Below, one piece after another: positions 1-10,252 of a stretch of 59,573 nt of DNA (within the stretch, counting starts at the first letter, position 1; the number at the start of each line of letters is the position of its first letter). Where the stretch lies: assembly GCF_018853465.1 (NCBI RefSeq), contig NZ_JABBOU010000068.1, forward strand, positions 1-59,573. Direction: 5' to 3'. Under the pieces are notes generated by a model. That model saw only the letters and a list, made by a program, of their open reading frames with translations. It had not been told where the DNA came from and ran no database searches. The position numbers were made by a program, and so were the translations under genes. This stretch comes from Acidithiobacillus montserratensis. GTDB taxonomy: Bacteria; Pseudomonadota; Gammaproteobacteria; Acidithiobacillales; Acidithiobacillaceae.

Positions 1-325
1 CCACCGCCAGCTCCAGCACGCCGAGAATGGCAATGGCCAGGCCCAGAGGCAGATAACTCAGGAAACCCTCCTTGAGGCGGGTCAGATTAATATCCAGCAT
101 CATCACCACAAAAAGGAAAAGCACCATGACCGCGCCGACATATACCAGAATCAGTACCAGCCCCAGAAACTCAGCCCCCAGCAAAATAAATAGGGCGGCA
201 GCATTAAAAAAGGCCAACACCAGAAAAAGCGAGGCGTATACCGGGTTTCTCGCGGTAATCACGGCGGTTGCCGAAGCCAGTAATATGGCCGAAAACAGAT
301 AAAAAAGGATGGTGGTTATCAACAT
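1..325 (-). CDS. nuoJ: NADH-quinone oxidoreductase subunit J, partial
   Basis: Membrane-arm subunit of complex I, involved in proton translocation. The first 108 residues can be read from an ATG at 325; the 3' end lies beyond the left edge. The translation is almost entirely hydrophobic, with the typical NuoJ pattern of a first helix (MLITTILFYLFSAILL), the NPVYASLFLVLAFFNAA segment, and the LILVYVGAVMVLFLFVVM helix that carries the conserved pi-bulge region. It follows nuoI by 15 bases on the same strand, as in the standard nuo order. nuoK to nuoN would be expected just outside the window. Confidence 0.93.
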   Translation of the reverse strand, partial: MLITTILFYLFSAILLASATAVITARNPVYASLFLVLAFFNAAALFILLGAEFLGLVLILVYVGAVMVLFLFVVMMLDINLTRLKEGFLSYLPLGLAIAILGVLELAV

Positions 326-340
326 GTTCTCATTATCCTG

Positions 341-832
341 TCAACGATATGCGCGGTCTGCTTCGCGATCCGCTGCCAATTCCGCTTCCAGTCGATCGCC
401 ATTCGCCAGGAGCATATCCTTGGTATAAATCAGATCACCGCGAATTTCGCCGTGATAAGACAGCACCCGACTTTCGACGATGGAATCCACCGGACAGGAT
501 TCCTCACAGAGGCCGCAAAAAATACACTTGCTGAGGTCAATATCGTAGCGGGTGGTGCGCCGGGTACCGTCACTGCGCTGTTCACTCTCAATGGTAATAG
601 CCATGGCCGGACAGACAGCTTCACATAATTTGCAGGCAATGCAGCGCTCCTCCCCGTTTTCATAACGACGCAGGGCATGCAAACCACGAAAACGGGGAGA
701 TTGCGGCGTTTGTTCTTCAGGATACTGCACGGTAATTTTGGGCGCAAAAAAATATCGGCCGGTCAACTGCATACCACGCAGCATTTCGGTCAGAAAAAAA
801 GTCTTGAACCACTGCTTTGGACGAATGTGCAT
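341..832 (-). CDS. nuoI: NADH-quinone oxidoreductase subunit I
   Basis: Peripheral-arm subunit carrying two [4Fe-4S] clusters (N6a and N6b) that pass electrons towards NuoB. Both ferredoxin motifs are visible: [12 protein letters not shown] and [12 protein letters not shown]. The start is placed at the ATG at 832, giving 163 residues beginning [20 protein letters not shown] ribosome site lies seven bases upstream, inside the end of nuoH; the longer open frame upstream has no family counterpart. It lies between nuoH and nuoJ. Confidence 0.97.
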   Translation of the reverse strand: MHIRPKQWFKTFFLTEMLRGMQLTGRYFFAPKITVQYPEEQTPQSPRFRGLHALRRYENGEERCIACKLCEAVCPAMAITIESEQRSDGTRRTTRYDIDLSKCIFCGLCEESCPVDSIVESRVLSYHGEIRGDLIYTKDMLLANGDRLEAELAADREADRAYR

Positions 833-842
833 CTTGTTCTCC

Positions 843-1871
843 TCAGCGCAGAAGGGCACGCATGGGTGTTTCCAGGGCAATACCCACCACCACAATCCAG
901 GCAATGGTCACCGGAATGAAGACTTTCCAGCCCAGACGCATGATCTGGTCATAACGATAACGGGGAAAAGTAGCCCGTATCCACAAAAACACATAGAGCA
1001 GAAAAGCGGTTTTGAGCAACAACCAGACCAGGCCCGGTATCCAGGTCAATAGCGGCGTGTTGATGGGCGCATACCAGCCGCCCAGAAACAGTACCGTAGT
1101 CAACAGGGAAACAAAAATCATGTTGGCGTATTCGGCCAGGAAAAACAGGGCGAAGGCCATACCGGAATATTCCACATGAAAACCGGCGACAATTTCCGAT
1201 TCCCCTTCTGCCACGTCAAATGGCGCACGGTTGGTTTCTGCCACACCGGAGATGAAATACACCAGGAAGAACGGAAAAAGTGGCAACCAGTACCAGGACC
1301 AGAAGCCCCCGCCGGCCTGGGCTTCGACAATTTTGCTGAGATTGAGGGTCTGGGCCAGCATCAGCACTCCGACCAGGGCAAAACCCATGGCAATTTCGTA
1401 GGCAACCAGCTGCGCAGCCGCGCGCATGGCTCCCAGGAAGGCGTATTTGGAATTGGAAGCCCAGCCGGCGACGATGATGCCATATACACCCAATCCGGCA
1501 ATGGCCAGCACATACAACAATCCGGCATTCATGTTGGAAATGGCCACATCCGGACCAAAAGGCACTGCCGCCCATACCAACAAAGCCGGAACAAAGGCCA
1601 GCACCGGTGCTGCCAGAAACAGGAAGCGATTGGCATTGGTGGGGATGATGACTTCCTTGAACATCAATTTCAGGGCGTCGGCAATGGGCTGCAACGAACC
1701 CCGGAAGCCGACACGATTCGGCCCCAGGCGCACCTGCATGTAGCCGATGACCTTGCGCTCGGCCAGGGTAAGATAGGCAACCCCCAGCAGCAAGGGAACA
1801 ACGACAATGACGATTTTGATAATCGACCAGAGTACCGCCCACCAGCCGGTATGGAAAAAGTCCTGCATCAT
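843..1871 (-). CDS. nuoH: NADH-quinone oxidoreductase subunit H
   Basis: Membrane subunit that links the peripheral arm to the proton-pumping arm and forms much of the quinone-binding chamber. It has 342 residues, close to the family length, with many hydrophobic helices and the conserved segments [18 protein letters not shown] and [20 protein letters not shown], which belong to the quinone-site loops. Its ATG overlaps the nuoG stop codon by four bases (ATGA), so translation is probably coupled. A second ATG follows directly, so the true N-terminus may be one residue shorter. Confidence 0.97.
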   Translation of the reverse strand: MMQDFFHTGWWAVLWSIIKIVIVVVPLLLGVAYLTLAERKVIGYMQVRLGPNRVGFRGSLQPIADALKLMFKEVIIPTNANRFLFLAAPVLAFVPALLVWAAVPFGPDVAISNMNAGLLYVLAIAGLGVYGIIVAGWASNSKYAFLGAMRAAAQLVAYEIAMGFALVGVLMLAQTLNLSKIVEAQAGGGFWSWYWLPLFPFFLVYFISGVAETNRAPFDVAEGESEIVAGFHVEYSGMAFALFFLAEYANMIFVSLLTTVLFLGGWYAPINTPLLTWIPGLVWLLLKTAFLLYVFLWIRATFPRYRYDQIMRLGWKVFIPVTIAWIVVVGIALETPMRALLR

Positions 1872-4225
1872 GAGGCCCTCAGGCTTTTCGTCTGGCGCTC
1901 AGGCAGAGCCGCCATGACCACCGAGCAGGGAGTATAAGCCGCACCCAGCACGGCAGTTTCGGAATATCCCAGGGGAACCCAGATACAGCCCAAAGGAATA
2001 TGAGTGTCCAGTTCCAGCGCCAGGGTCACTTTCCCCGCTGCCGTACTCACTTCCACTACATCTCCTTGAATACCTGACTGATGAGCCTGCTGCGGATGCA
2101 TTCTGGCGCGCAGCGGGTTATGCAAGGGAGCAGCGCGGCGGACCAGCGGATCACCCTGATAGATAGGCCAATCACCGAGGCGCAATAATGGACCGGCAGG
2201 AAGGGCTTGTGCAGCATGGATGGGCGGGAAAGCCTGAAAAGGTGGAATGTCCATGCCATAGTCACCCACCGCATGTTGCCAGGCGGCACTGACTTCGCTG
2301 AGCTCGCTGTACTGAAAATCGGGCAATTTCAGACTGTCTCCCAGCACCCGCAGGATTTTCCAGCCCGGCCGCGCTTCACCGGGCAATTTCACGGCTGCAC
2401 GGAAAGACTGCAAGCGCCCTTCATTATTCACATAAGAACCCGAACCCTCGGCAAATGCCGCCATGGGCAGAATCACATCGGCATACTGCCGGGCCTCCTG
2501 GGCAAAATGGCTGATACTCAGGACAAACTCGGCATTGGCCAGACGCTGAACGGCTTCAGCGCCGCGCATACTATCCACACCGGGCTCTACGCCGAACAGG
2601 ATAAAGCCCTGCATTTCAGCTTCCCAATACGCATCTGCAGGCAAACCTGCTGCGTCCAGAGGATGACCGCCGGGGCCACGTTGCGGCACACAACCGCTCA
2701 ACCAGGCGCCCGCACTATTGGCTTCTTCGGCCAGCCAGCCAATCCGGCCACCGGCCAACTCGGCAATACTTTCCACCTGGGCCAGCAAATCAGCCGCCTG
2801 GGGATGATGCAACAAGGCACTGCCAATCAGAATCAAGGGATTGTCGGCAGCCGCCAGCTCCCGGGCCAGCACCGCCAGAGGATCGTTCTGTGGCGCCTCA
2901 TGCAGGTGCGCAAAATGTTCAGCCAAGTGCTGATACAGGTGGCTATCTGCACCAGCCTCAGCCACCAGTTGCGTGACTGGAAAGTTGAAATCCTGGTGAA
3001 TACTGTCGATGCTCACCACTTTCCCGCCGTTCAAAACCGCCTTGCGCAAACGGTGGTTGGTCAGGGGCTGCTGATGTCGGGTGAAAGCATGACAGAGCAC
3101 AATCAATGGCTCTCTTTCCAGTTCTTCCAAAGTCATGTTGAGCGCGGGATAAAGCGGCATAGCTGCATCCGCCCGGAAATCCTGCTGGTGCAAGCGATGG
3201 TCGAGATGCGGGCTACCCAGCCCGCGCAGCAAGGCCTGAAAGAGGAAAAGTTCTTCATTACTGGATTGTCCAGAGATCAGTCCTGCCAGTTTGTCTGCCC
3301 CGTGACGGGCCAGCAGCTTTTCCAGACCGGCCAAAGTCGCTTCCAGGGCTTCCGCCCAGGAAACTTCCGCCCATTCCCCATCCGCCTTGCGGAGCAAAGG
3401 CTGGGTCACCCGATCGGGTGCATTCAACCCGGTGTAGGCATAGCGCCCCTTGTCGCAAATCCATTGTTCGTTGACCGCTTCATGATTACGCGGCAAGACC
3501 CGCAGGACTTCCTTGCCCAGACTTTGCACGTCGGTGTTGCACCCGGTGGAGCAATGGGGACAAATCCCCGGGGTATGCTTCAACTCCCAGGAACGCGCCT
3601 TGTAGCGGAATGGTTTACTGGTGAGCGCTCCAACCGGACACAAATCAATCATGTTGCCGGAAAGCTCGGATTGCACGGCCTTGGCCACATAAGTGCCAAT
3701 AGCCATGTGCTCGCCGCGCCCGGTAGCACCCAGCTCCTTGATACCGCCAATTTCCTGACCGAAGCGCACACAGCGGGTACACTGAATACAGCGGGTCATT
3801 TCGGTGGTAATCAGGGGGCCGATGTCTTTGTCTTCGACCACCCGCTTTTCTTCCTGATAATGGCTGTGGGGGTTGGCGAAACCCATGGTGATGTCTTGCA
3901 GAGGACACTCGCCACCCTGATCACAAATGGGGCAGTCGAGAGGATGATTGATCAGCAAAAACTCCAGAACACCCTGCTGGGCCATTTTGGCCTTACGCGA
4001 GGCCGTGGCGATTTTCATCCCGTCGGCCACCGGGGTCGCACAGGCCGGCAGGGGTTTGGGGGCCTTTTCCACATCCACCAGACACATGCGGCAGTTGGCA
4101 GCGACGGAGAGTTTGGGGTGATAGCAGAAAAAAGGAATATAGATTCCCAGCGACTCTGCCGCCTCCATGATGGTGGTGCCTGCGGCCACCTCGATGGACT
4201 GTCCGTCTATTTCAATATGTGGCAT
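1868..4225 (-). CDS. nuoG: NADH-quinone oxidoreductase subunit G
   Basis: Large iron-sulfur subunit of the NADH-dehydrogenase module, 785 residues. The N-terminal ferredoxin-like domain shows the [2Fe-2S] Cys set ([15 protein letters not shown]) and the His/Cys cluster region [22 protein letters not shown] motif follows. The downstream molybdopterin-oxidoreductase-like domain begins with CPHCSTGC and a later WICDKGRY, the four-Cys pattern that binds the extra N7 cluster in E. coli and Thermus. The C-terminal half resembles formate dehydrogenase but is structural. It overlaps nuoF by one base and nuoH by four. Confidence 0.97.
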   Translation of the reverse strand: MPHIEIDGQSIEVAAGTTIMEAAESLGIYIPFFCYHPKLSVAANCRMCLVDVEKAPKPLPACATPVADGMKIATASRKAKMAQQGVLEFLLINHPLDCPICDQGGECPLQDITMGFANPHSHYQEEKRVVEDKDIGPLITTEMTRCIQCTRCVRFGQEIGGIKELGATGRGEHMAIGTYVAKAVQSELSGNMIDLCPVGALTSKPFRYKARSWELKHTPGICPHCSTGCNTDVQSLGKEVLRVLPRNHEAVNEQWICDKGRYAYTGLNAPDRVTQPLLRKADGEWAEVSWAEALEATLAGLEKLLARHGADKLAGLISGQSSNEELFLFQALLRGLGSPHLDHRLHQQDFRADAAMPLYPALNMTLEELEREPLIVLCHAFTRHQQPLTNHRLRKAVLNGGKVVSIDSIHQDFNFPVTQLVAEAGADSHLYQHLAEHFAHLHEAPQNDPLAVLARELAAADNPLILIGSALLHHPQAADLLAQVESIAELAGGRIGWLAEEANSAGAWLSGCVPQRGPGGHPLDAAGLPADAYWEAEMQGFILFGVEPGVDSMRGAEAVQRLANAEFVLSISHFAQEARQYADVILPMAAFAEGSGSYVNNEGRLQSFRAAVKLPGEARPGWKILRVLGDSLKLPDFQYSELSEVSAAWQHAVGDYGMDIPPFQAFPPIHAAQALPAGPLLRLGDWPIYQGDPLVRRAAPLHNPLRARMHPQQAHQSGIQGDVVEVSTAAGKVTLALELDTHIPLGCIWVPLGYSETAVLGAAYTPCSVVMAALPERQTKSLRAS

Positions 4226-5508
4226 CAGTGCTCCCCCATACTGATCATGCAGCGCTTGTGCTCAATGTGATATTCATATTCCTCACGAAACAGCTTGATG
4301 GAACTCACCACCGGTGCAACCCCACCATCAGCCAGGGCGCAGATAGTCCGCCCTTCAATACGCGATCCCACGTCCAGCAATAATTGCAGGTCTTCTTCCC
4401 GACCCTGGCCGTTTTCCAGGCGGTGCATCACCCGCCATAACCAGCCCATGCCTTCCCGGCAGGGCGTACACTGACCACAGGATTCATGCATATAAAAGCG
4501 GGCAATGCGCTCAACGGTACGCACCATGCAAACACTGTCGTCCATGACAATGACCGAACCGGCGCCCAAAGCGGAACCCGCCTTGGAGATGGAGTCATAA
4601 TCCATGGTCACATCCATCATCACTTCTCCAGCAATCATTGCAGTACTGGTTCCACCGGGAATGACCGCTTTCAGTTGGCGCCCGGGACGCAGCCCACCGG
4701 CCATCTCCAGCAGCTCCCGAAATGGCAGGCCCATGGGCACTTCATAATTGCCAGGCTTCTGCACCTGGCCAGTGACCGAAAAAATCTTGGTTCCGCCGTT
4801 ATTGGGTTTACCCAGATTCAAAAACCATTCGCCACCCTTGGTGATAATGTCCGGCACCGAGGCAAAAGTTTCGACATTATTGATGGTGGTGGGACGGCCA
4901 TAAAGCCCGTAACTGGCCGGAAAGGGCGGCTTGAAGCGCGGTTGGCCCTTCTTACCCTCCAGGGCTTCCATCAGCGCCGTTTCTTCGCCGCAAATATAAG
5001 CGCCGGCGCCGCGATACACATAAAGATCAAAGGAAAAGTTCGTACCCAGGATGTTCTTGCCCAGATAGCCGGCAGCATAGGCTTCCGCCAGCGCGCCTTC
5101 GACAATGTTGATGGGCTCGATGAATTCGCCACGAATAAAAATATAACCGGCCGTAGCGCCCATGGCGTAGGCACCGATAATCATACCCTCAATCAGCCGA
5201 TGCGGTTCATAACGCATGATGTCCCGATCCTTGCAGGTCCCGGGCTCACCTTCGTCGGCATTACAGAGCAGGTATTTAGTCCCGCTGACCCCCTTGGGCA
5301 TGAAGCTCCATTTCAGTCCGGTGGGGAAGCCAGCCCCACCCCGTCCGCGCAGGGCGGATTTTTTCATCTCGGCAATGATCTGTTCGGGGGCCATGGGCTC
5401 CTGCAGCACCTTGCGCAGGGCATCGTAGCCACCCGTTCCGGCATAGACCGACAATTTATGGGAGTCTGGCACACCACGATTTTTCAGAGTCACGCCATTA
5501 ACGTACAT
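4225..5508 (-). CDS. nuoF: NADH-quinone oxidoreductase subunit F
   Basis: NADH- and FMN-binding subunit with the N3 [4Fe-4S] cluster; it accepts the hydride from NADH. Visible motifs are the glycine-rich FMN/NADH loop [23 protein letters not shown], and the cluster motif [10 protein letters not shown] with a later TICALADG Cys. I chose the ATG at 5508 (427 residues, [13 protein letters not shown]) because a GGGAGG site lies just upstream; the frame could extend to 5535. It overlaps the end of nuoE by 11 bases. Confidence 0.96.
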   Translation of the reverse strand: MYVNGVTLKNRGVPDSHKLSVYAGTGGYDALRKVLQEPMAPEQIIAEMKKSALRGRGGAGFPTGLKWSFMPKGVSGTKYLLCNADEGEPGTCKDRDIMRYEPHRLIEGMIIGAYAMGATAGYIFIRGEFIEPINIVEGALAEAYAAGYLGKNILGTNFSFDLYVYRGAGAYICGEETALMEALEGKKGQPRFKPPFPASYGLYGRPTTINNVETFASVPDIITKGGEWFLNLGKPNNGGTKIFSVTGQVQKPGNYEVPMGLPFRELLEMAGGLRPGRQLKAVIPGGTSTAMIAGEVMMDVTMDYDSISKAGSALGAGSVIVMDDSVCMVRTVERIARFYMHESCGQCTPCREGMGWLWRVMHRLENGQGREEDLQLLLDVGSRIEGRTICALADGGVAPVVSSIKLFREEYEYHIEHKRCMISMGEH

Positions 5509-5989
5509 CTGTAGAACCTCCCCGCAATTCGGCAATCAAGGCATCCAGGCTTTCCGGAGTGAGATTTTCGTAGTAGCGATCACCCAACTGCAGCATGGGG
5601 GCATCTTTGCAGGCGCCCAGACATTCCACTTCTTGGAGGGTGAATAAACCATCTTCTGTCGTTTCGCCCAGACCAATACCCAGTCTTTCACTGAGGTGAC
5701 GAATCATCCGGTCGGAACCATTGAGAAAGCAGGACACGCTACCGCACACACAGAACTTGTGACGACCCACAGGCTTGAGGTCATACATGGTGTAAAAAGT
5801 AGCCACTTCAAAGGCCTGAATGGGCGGCAAGTCCAACAGATTGGCGACATAGGTGATGACTTCATCACGCAGGTAGCCCTGCTCTTCCTGGGCAATCCGC
5901 AACGCAGCCAGGAGGGCCGAACGGGATTCTTCGGGCGGATACTTGCTGCGCTCAAAAGCAATAGCTTCCAGGGACTTTTCCGATAACAT
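5498..5989 (-). CDS. nuoE: NADH-quinone oxidoreductase subunit E
   Basis: 24-kDa-type subunit with the N1a [2Fe-2S] cluster in a thioredoxin-like fold. The four Cys ligands are visible as CVCGSVSC and, 35-40 residues later, CLGACKDAP. The length of 163 residues is normal. The ATG at 5989 is preceded by CAGGTAG. It lies three bases after the nuoD stop and runs into nuoF. Confidence 0.96.
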   Translation of the reverse strand: MLSEKSLEAIAFERSKYPPEESRSALLAALRIAQEEQGYLRDEVITYVANLLDLPPIQAFEVATFYTMYDLKPVGRHKFCVCGSVSCFLNGSDRMIRHLSERLGIGLGETTEDGLFTLQEVECLGACKDAPMLQLGDRYYENLTPESLDALIAELRGGSTDVR

Positions 5990-5992
5990 GAT

Positions 5993-7246
5993 CTACCTGT
6001 CAATCTCGCCGAAAACAATATCCATGGTGGACAGTATCGCCACCACATCTGCAATCATGTGGCCCTTGGCCATTTCATCCATAGCCGCCAGGTGAGAAAA
6101 ACCCGGGGCGCGAATTTTCATCCGGTAGGGTTTGTTGGCCCCGTCAGAAATCATGTAAATGCCAAATTCACCCTTGGGTGCCTCGACAGCGGTATAAACT
6201 TCGCCGGCAGGTACCGACATACCTTCAGAAAACAATTTGAAATGATGAATCAGGGCTTCCATGCTGGTCTTCATTTCTTCGCGCGGCGGTGCGGCGACCT
6301 TGAAGTCATCGCTGATCACCGGGCCCGGATTTTTCCGGAGCCAATCCACACACTGGGCAATAATCCGGTTGCTTTGCCGCATTTCGGCGACCCGCACCAG
6401 ATAACGATCATAACAATCACCCGTACTGCCCACAGGAATCTCAAAATCCAGGTCGGCATAGGCCGCGTAAGGCTGGGTCCGCCGCAAATCCCAGGCAACC
6501 CCCGAAGCCCGCAACATGGGACCTGTAAATCCCAGTTGTACGGCTCTTTCCGCATCGACGACACCAATGCCCACGGTGCGCTGTTTCCAGATCCGGTTGT
6601 CGGTCAACAGGGTTTCGTATTCATCCACATAACCCGGAAAGCGGCGGGTAAAATCTTCAATAAAATCGAGCACCGAGCCCTGACGATTGGCATTGAGGGA
6701 TTCCAGGCGCCGCGCATCCCGATAGGGCGAGGCCACGTACTGGGGCATCTGTGCGGGAAGATCGCGATACACTCCTCCGGGACGGTAGTAGGCGGCGTGC
6801 ATCCGCGCTCCCGATACCGCCTCATAAACGTCCATGAGGTCTTCCCGCTCGCGAAAGCAATACAGGAAAACGCTCATGGCGCCTACATCCAGAGCATAAG
6901 CACCCAGCCAGAGCAGATGGTTGAGTACCCGGGTGATTTCATCAAAAAGAGTGCGGATATACTGGGCACGCCTCGGCACTTCCAGACCCAGTAACTTTTC
7001 AACCGCCAGGCAGTAGGCATGTTCGTTGCACATCATGGACACATAGTCGAGGCGATCCATGTATGGCAGATTCTGCAAATAGGTTTTGTTTTCCGCCAGT
7101 TTTTCGGTAGCCCGATGGAGGAGACCGATATGGGGGTCGGCGCGCTCGATGACTTCGCCGTCCAGCTCCAGTACCAGGCGCAACACCCCGTGAGCCGAGG
7201 GGTGTTGCGGCCCGAAGTTCATGGTGAAATTATTGATTTCTGGCAT
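5993..7246 (-). CDS. nuoD: NADH-quinone oxidoreductase subunit D
   Basis: 49-kDa-type subunit, homologous to [NiFe]-hydrogenase large subunits without the metal ligands; it lines the quinone site with NuoB. The N-terminus [20 protein letters not shown] is the family signature. The ATG at 7246 gives 417 residues, the usual length for a separate NuoD, and has an AGAGGGG site upstream. A longer open frame to 7402 runs over nuoC and is rejected. It overlaps the 3' end of nuoC by 17 bases; nuoC and nuoD are separate genes here, not fused as in E. coli. Confidence 0.97.
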   Translation of the reverse strand: MPEINNFTMNFGPQHPSAHGVLRLVLELDGEVIERADPHIGLLHRATEKLAENKTYLQNLPYMDRLDYVSMMCNEHAYCLAVEKLLGLEVPRRAQYIRTLFDEITRVLNHLLWLGAYALDVGAMSVFLYCFREREDLMDVYEAVSGARMHAAYYRPGGVYRDLPAQMPQYVASPYRDARRLESLNANRQGSVLDFIEDFTRRFPGYVDEYETLLTDNRIWKQRTVGIGVVDAERAVQLGFTGPMLRASGVAWDLRRTQPYAAYADLDFEIPVGSTGDCYDRYLVRVAEMRQSNRIIAQCVDWLRKNPGPVISDDFKVAAPPREEMKTSMEALIHHFKLFSEGMSVPAGEVYTAVEAPKGEFGIYMISDGANKPYRMKIRAPGFSHLAAMDEMAKGHMIADVVAILSTMDIVFGEIDR

Positions 7247-7838
7247 GATAGCGCCCCTCTTCTTCACTGCGGATGATGCGCGGCACCACGACTCTTTCTT
7301 CGGTGCGGGTGGGTTCGTAAATGACCCGGCCCTGATCGGCGTCATAACGCATTTCAACGGTGCCCACCAAGGGAAAATCCTTGCGGAAGGGATGACCCAC
7401 AAACCCGTAATCCGTCAGAATCCGCCGCAGGTCGGGATGACCATCAAATAAAATTCCGTAAAGATCAAAGGCCTCTCTTTCAAACCAGTTGGCTGCCGCC
7501 CAGATATCCACCACCGAAGGCACTATAGGCAACTCCGTATCGGCATATACGCGCAGCCGGATACGCTGCCGATGAGGCAGGGAAAGCAGGTGATACACCA
7601 CGGCAAAGCGCGGCCCTTCCCAGCTGCCATCGCCATACTCCGAGTAATCAACCCCACAAACATCGATGAGCATGTCAAAACGACAGGCGGGGTCATCACG
7701 CAGCCAGACACAAGTCGCGTGCAATGCTTCCAGGGCCAGCTCCACAGTCAGCTCAGCCCGCTCCAGACGGGTTTCGTGCAGACTATTCCCCAGTTTTGCG
7801 CTCAGTGTCTGGCGCAGATTTTCGAGTGCGTCAGTCAT
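7230..7838 (-). CDS. nuoC: NADH-quinone oxidoreductase subunit C
   Basis: 30-kDa-type subunit of the connecting module. The conserved block [22 protein letters not shown] is split across residues of the C-terminal half, followed by [15 protein letters not shown], both diagnostic of NuoC. It has 202 residues. It starts three bases after the nuoB stop. Its final residues overlap the start of nuoD. Confidence 0.97.
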   Translation of the reverse strand: MTDALENLRQTLSAKLGNSLHETRLERAELTVELALEALHATCVWLRDDPACRFDMLIDVCGVDYSEYGDGSWEGPRFAVVYHLLSLPHRQRIRLRVYADTELPIVPSVVDIWAAANWFEREAFDLYGILFDGHPDLRRILTDYGFVGHPFRKDFPLVGTVEMRYDADQGRVIYEPTRTEERVVVPRIIRSEEEGRYHARNQ

Positions 7839-7841
7839 GGC

Positions 7842-8318
7842 TCACCTGGCTATGGTATTGGTGCGACGGATTTTTTTCTGCAACTGGATGAGGCCGTACA
7901 GCAGGGCCTCAGCGGTTGGCGGACAACCGGGCACATAAATATCTACCGGTACAATGCGATCACACCCGCGCACAATACTGTATGAGTAATGATAATACCC
8001 CCCGCCGTTGGCGCAGGATCCCATGGAAACCACCCAGCGTGGCTCCGGCATCTGGTCATAAACCTTGCGCAAGGCCGGTGCCATTTTGTTGACCAGGGTG
8101 CCAGCCACAATCATGACGTCCGACTGGCGGGGACTGGGACGGAAGACAATACCAAAACGGTCCAGATCATAACGCGCAGCCCCGGCATGCATCATTTCCA
8201 CAGCACAGCAAGCCAAACCAAACGTCATGGGCCAGAGAGAACCGGTTCGGCTCCAGTTGACCACGGTATCTATGCTGGTGGTCACAAAGCCTTTCTCGAG
8301 GATACCTTCTATTCCCAT
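7842..8318 (-). CDS. nuoB: NADH-quinone oxidoreductase subunit B
   Basis: Subunit holding the terminal N2 [4Fe-4S] cluster next to the quinone site. The ligands appear as the tandem Cys pair in [10 protein letters not shown], the Cys of [10 protein letters not shown] and that of [15 protein letters not shown] chose the ATG at 8318 (158 residues, [11 protein letters not shown]) because an AAGGAG site lies eight bases upstream. The ATG at 8339 has no such site. It overlaps the nuoA stop by 10 bases. Confidence 0.97.
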   Translation of the reverse strand: MGIEGILEKGFVTTSIDTVVNWSRTGSLWPMTFGLACCAVEMMHAGAARYDLDRFGIVFRPSPRQSDVMIVAGTLVNKMAPALRKVYDQMPEPRWVVSMGSCANGGGYYHYSYSIVRGCDRIVPVDIYVPGCPPTAEALLYGLIQLQKKIRRTNTIAR

Positions 8319-8665
8319 TCCAAGGCTCCTTTTTTCCATTCATAGATAAAACCAACCACCAGAATGGCGAGAAAAATCATCATGGCCAGAAAGCCCATCA
8401 TGCCTATCTGGTCAAAAACCACCGCCCAGGGGAACAGAAAGGCAATTTCCAGATCAAAGAGAATGAAGAGAATGGCCACCAGATAATAACGCACATCAAA
8501 TTTGACGCGCGCGTCTTCAAAAGCCTCAAAGCCACATTCATAGGGCGAGAGCTTTTCGCTATCCGGTTTATGTGGTCCGAGCGAGGCTCCCATCAGTAAT
8601 GGGACCACACCGACCACCAGTGCCACCACAATAAAGATGAGCACGGGTAAATAGTGGTTCAACAT
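8309..8665 (-). CDS. nuoA: NADH-quinone oxidoreductase subunit A
   Basis: First gene of the nuo operon; membrane subunit of complex I with three helices. The conserved loop [21 protein letters not shown] (positions about 39-59), containing the Cys that switches accessibility between active and deactive enzyme in related complexes, is complete, and [12 protein letters not shown] follows. The ATG at 8665 gives 118 residues and has GGAGGAG upstream. The 106 bases upstream are very A+T-rich and probably hold the nuo promoter, but I could not fix one pair of boxes. Confidence 0.96.
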   Translation of the reverse strand: MLNHYLPVLIFIVVALVVGVVPLLMGASLGPHKPDSEKLSPYECGFEAFEDARVKFDVRYYLVAILFILFDLEIAFLFPWAVVFDQIGMMGFLAMMIFLAILVVGFIYEWKKGALEWE

Positions 8666-8771
8666 CCCCAACACTCCTCCACCCAAATATGGACCTGAGA
8701 CAGCCTTTCCAGAATCCGCTATAAATTAATTTTCTTATATATAAATCAGTGCCCTGGTATATTCCAGAGAC

Positions 8772-8793
8772 AAAAAAACAGCCCTATAGGCTG
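8772..8793 (-). terminator. Rho-independent terminator after tRNA-Leu
   Basis: On the minus strand a hairpin with stem CAGCC/GGCTG and a five-base loop is followed directly by seven T residues. It lies five bases beyond the tRNA-Leu CCA end, so it should end the ftsH-to-tRNA transcript and separate it from nuoA. Confidence 0.85.
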
Positions 8794-8798
8794 CAATT

Positions 8799-8883
8799 TG
8801 GTGCCGAAGACCGGATTCGAACCGGTACAGCTTGCGCCGCCGCCCCCTCAAGACGGTGTGTCTACCAATTTCACCACTTCGGC
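8799..8883 (-). tRNA. leuU: tRNA-Leu (anticodon GAG), CCA encoded
   Basis: Folded by eye: acceptor stem GCCGAAG pairs with CTTCGGC, the T arm carries GGTTCGAATCC, and the 5-bp anticodon stem CCGTC/GGCGG holds the loop TTGAGGG, giving anticodon GAG at 8847-8849. The long variable arm fits a class II leucine tRNA, and CCA is encoded. It follows secG by 37 bases on the same strand, the same neighbour as leuU in E. coli, so it is probably cut from the secG transcript. Confidence 0.95.
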
Positions 8884-8920
8884 CGAAGTCTTAAAACTTT
8901 CTCATGACCTGCCAGTTACG

Positions 8921-9355
8921 TCAAGGCTTCTCAGGTGATTTTGCAGCAGAAACCGGTGTTGCCGACTTCGGCTTCTGTGCAGGGCTTGTCAGTGCGGGAG
9001 CGGCTGATGTAGCTGCGGCTGCGGCGGGCTGGGTACCGGGCGCATTACTGACGGGTTTCACCGGCATAGTGCTGGTCACAGGAGCCTTACTCGGCAAGAC
9101 AATCCCAGAAGTCATGCTGGACGCGGCGTGATCCGAAAGATAAGCCAGACCCAGACTGTTCAAAAAGAAAATCGCCCCCACTACTGCGGTGGTATGGCTC
9201 AGAAAGTTGCCTGCACCCTGGGCGCCGAATACGGTTTGCGAACCGCCTCCACCAAAGGCAGCGCCCATATCCGCTCCCTGCCCCTTTTGAATCAGGACCA
9301 AGCCCACAAGTACAACGCAGATAATGACCTGAAACACCAACAACGCGGTGTACAT
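8921..9355 (-). CDS. secG: Protein-export membrane protein SecG
   Basis: Small subunit of the SecYEG translocon. Two transmembrane helices are visible (about residues 3-21 and 52-70), joined by the conserved glycine-rich loop LIQKGQGADMGAAFGGG. A long Ala/Pro/Lys-rich tail makes it 144 residues. The ATG at 9355 has GAGGAGG seven bases upstream; the TTG one codon earlier is less likely. It starts three bases after the tpiA stop and is followed by tRNA-Leu. Confidence 0.95.
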   Translation of the reverse strand: MYTALLVFQVIICVVLVGLVLIQKGQGADMGAAFGGGGSQTVFGAQGAGNFLSHTTAVVGAIFFLNSLGLAYLSDHAASSMTSGIVLPSKAPVTSTMPVKPVSNAPGTQPAAAAATSAAPALTSPAQKPKSATPVSAAKSPEKP

Positions 9356-9358
9356 CAA

Positions 9359-10132
9359 TCAACCTCCTCGCTCTGCCGACTCGGCAGCACGACAAATCTG
9401 GATAAATTCTCCGGCGATCAGGGATGCTCCGCCTACCAGGGCACCATCAATATCGGCCTGATTAAACAGCGCTGCAGCATTATTTCCCTTGACGCTGCCT
9501 CCGTACAACAAAATGATCCGCTTGGCCAATTGGCTGGAATAACCGGCGATCAGGTTGCGGATAAAAGCATGCACAGCCTGGGCCTGTTCCGGGCTGGCAC
9601 TCAGCCCCGTACCAATAGCCCAGATAGGTTCATAGGCAATAATCAGGTTGGGCTGGCTGGCCTCCCGATTCAAGAGGGGTAATATGGCTTCCACTTGGCG
9701 CTGCAGGACTTGTTCCGTTGTCCCCTGTTCCCGCTCTGCCGCACTTTCGCCCACGCAAACCACGGGTATCAAGCCCGAAGTCAGTGCTGCCTTGACCTTG
9801 TGAGCGACCAGATCATCACTTTCTGCAAAAATCTGTCTTCTTTCCGAGTGGCCCACCAAAACGTAGCGACAACCCATATCCCTGAGCATCGCTCCCGATA
9901 TTTCACCGGTATAGGCACCATTGGCCTCCCAAAAAAGATTCTGCCCGCCCCAACGTAACGCCGTGCCTTTGGCTTCCTGGGAAACGGCATGCAGTAGAGT
10001 AAAGGGCGGAAACAGCACTACTTCCGGACGCATCTGTTCCAGCCCGGCGCTGAGAATGGCTTGGGTAAGATGGACCGCATCGGCACTGAGGCCATTCATC
10101 TTCCAGTTTCCGGCAACCATGGTGGGACGCAA
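9359..10132 (-). CDS. tpiA: Triosephosphate isomerase
   Basis: Interconverts dihydroxyacetone phosphate and glyceraldehyde 3-phosphate, for glycolysis, gluconeogenesis and the Calvin cycle. The catalytic Lys (GNWKMNG), His (VGHSERR) and Glu (AYEPIWAIGTG) are all present. Start choice: a TTG at 10132 gives MRPTMVAGNWKMNG, matching the family N-terminus, and has GGAAG seven bases upstream. The ATG at 10156 adds eight residues but has no ribosome site. It lies between glmM and secG, as in Pseudomonas. Confidence 0.95.
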   Translation of the reverse strand: MRPTMVAGNWKMNGLSADAVHLTQAILSAGLEQMRPEVVLFPPFTLLHAVSQEAKGTALRWGGQNLFWEANGAYTGEISGAMLRDMGCRYVLVGHSERRQIFAESDDLVAHKVKAALTSGLIPVVCVGESAAEREQGTTEQVLQRQVEAILPLLNREASQPNLIIAYEPIWAIGTGLSASPEQAQAVHAFIRNLIAGYSSQLAKRIILLYGGSVKGNNAAALFNQADIDGALVGGASLIAGEFIQICRAAESAERGG

Positions 10133-10200
10133 ATCGAATCTTCCTTTTTCAGCCATATGTCATAATCATCAAATGTGCGACTGAGTGTAAAGACTCGCTG

Positions 10201-10228
10201 GGCAGTGGTCAATTTTGACAGCACTGCC
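10201..10228. promoter_or_regulatory. 28-base inverted repeat between glmM and tpiA
   Basis: Arms GGCAGTGGTCAA and TTGAC-AG-CACTGCC pair almost completely, with a two-base bulge and a two-base centre. It lies in the 96-120 bases between glmM and tpiA. No U-run follows on either strand, so a simple terminator is unlikely. It could be an RNA-stabilising or processing hairpin, or a protein operator; no function is assigned. Confidence 0.5.
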
Positions 10229-10252
10229 TTTGACATTCATTGTCTGGCAGGC

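Noticed and set aside
2207..4270. 687-codon open frame on the plus strand opposite nuoG
   Set aside because: It lies wholly over a clear nuoG gene, has no recognisable domain, and long antisense frames are expected in genes of this G+C content.
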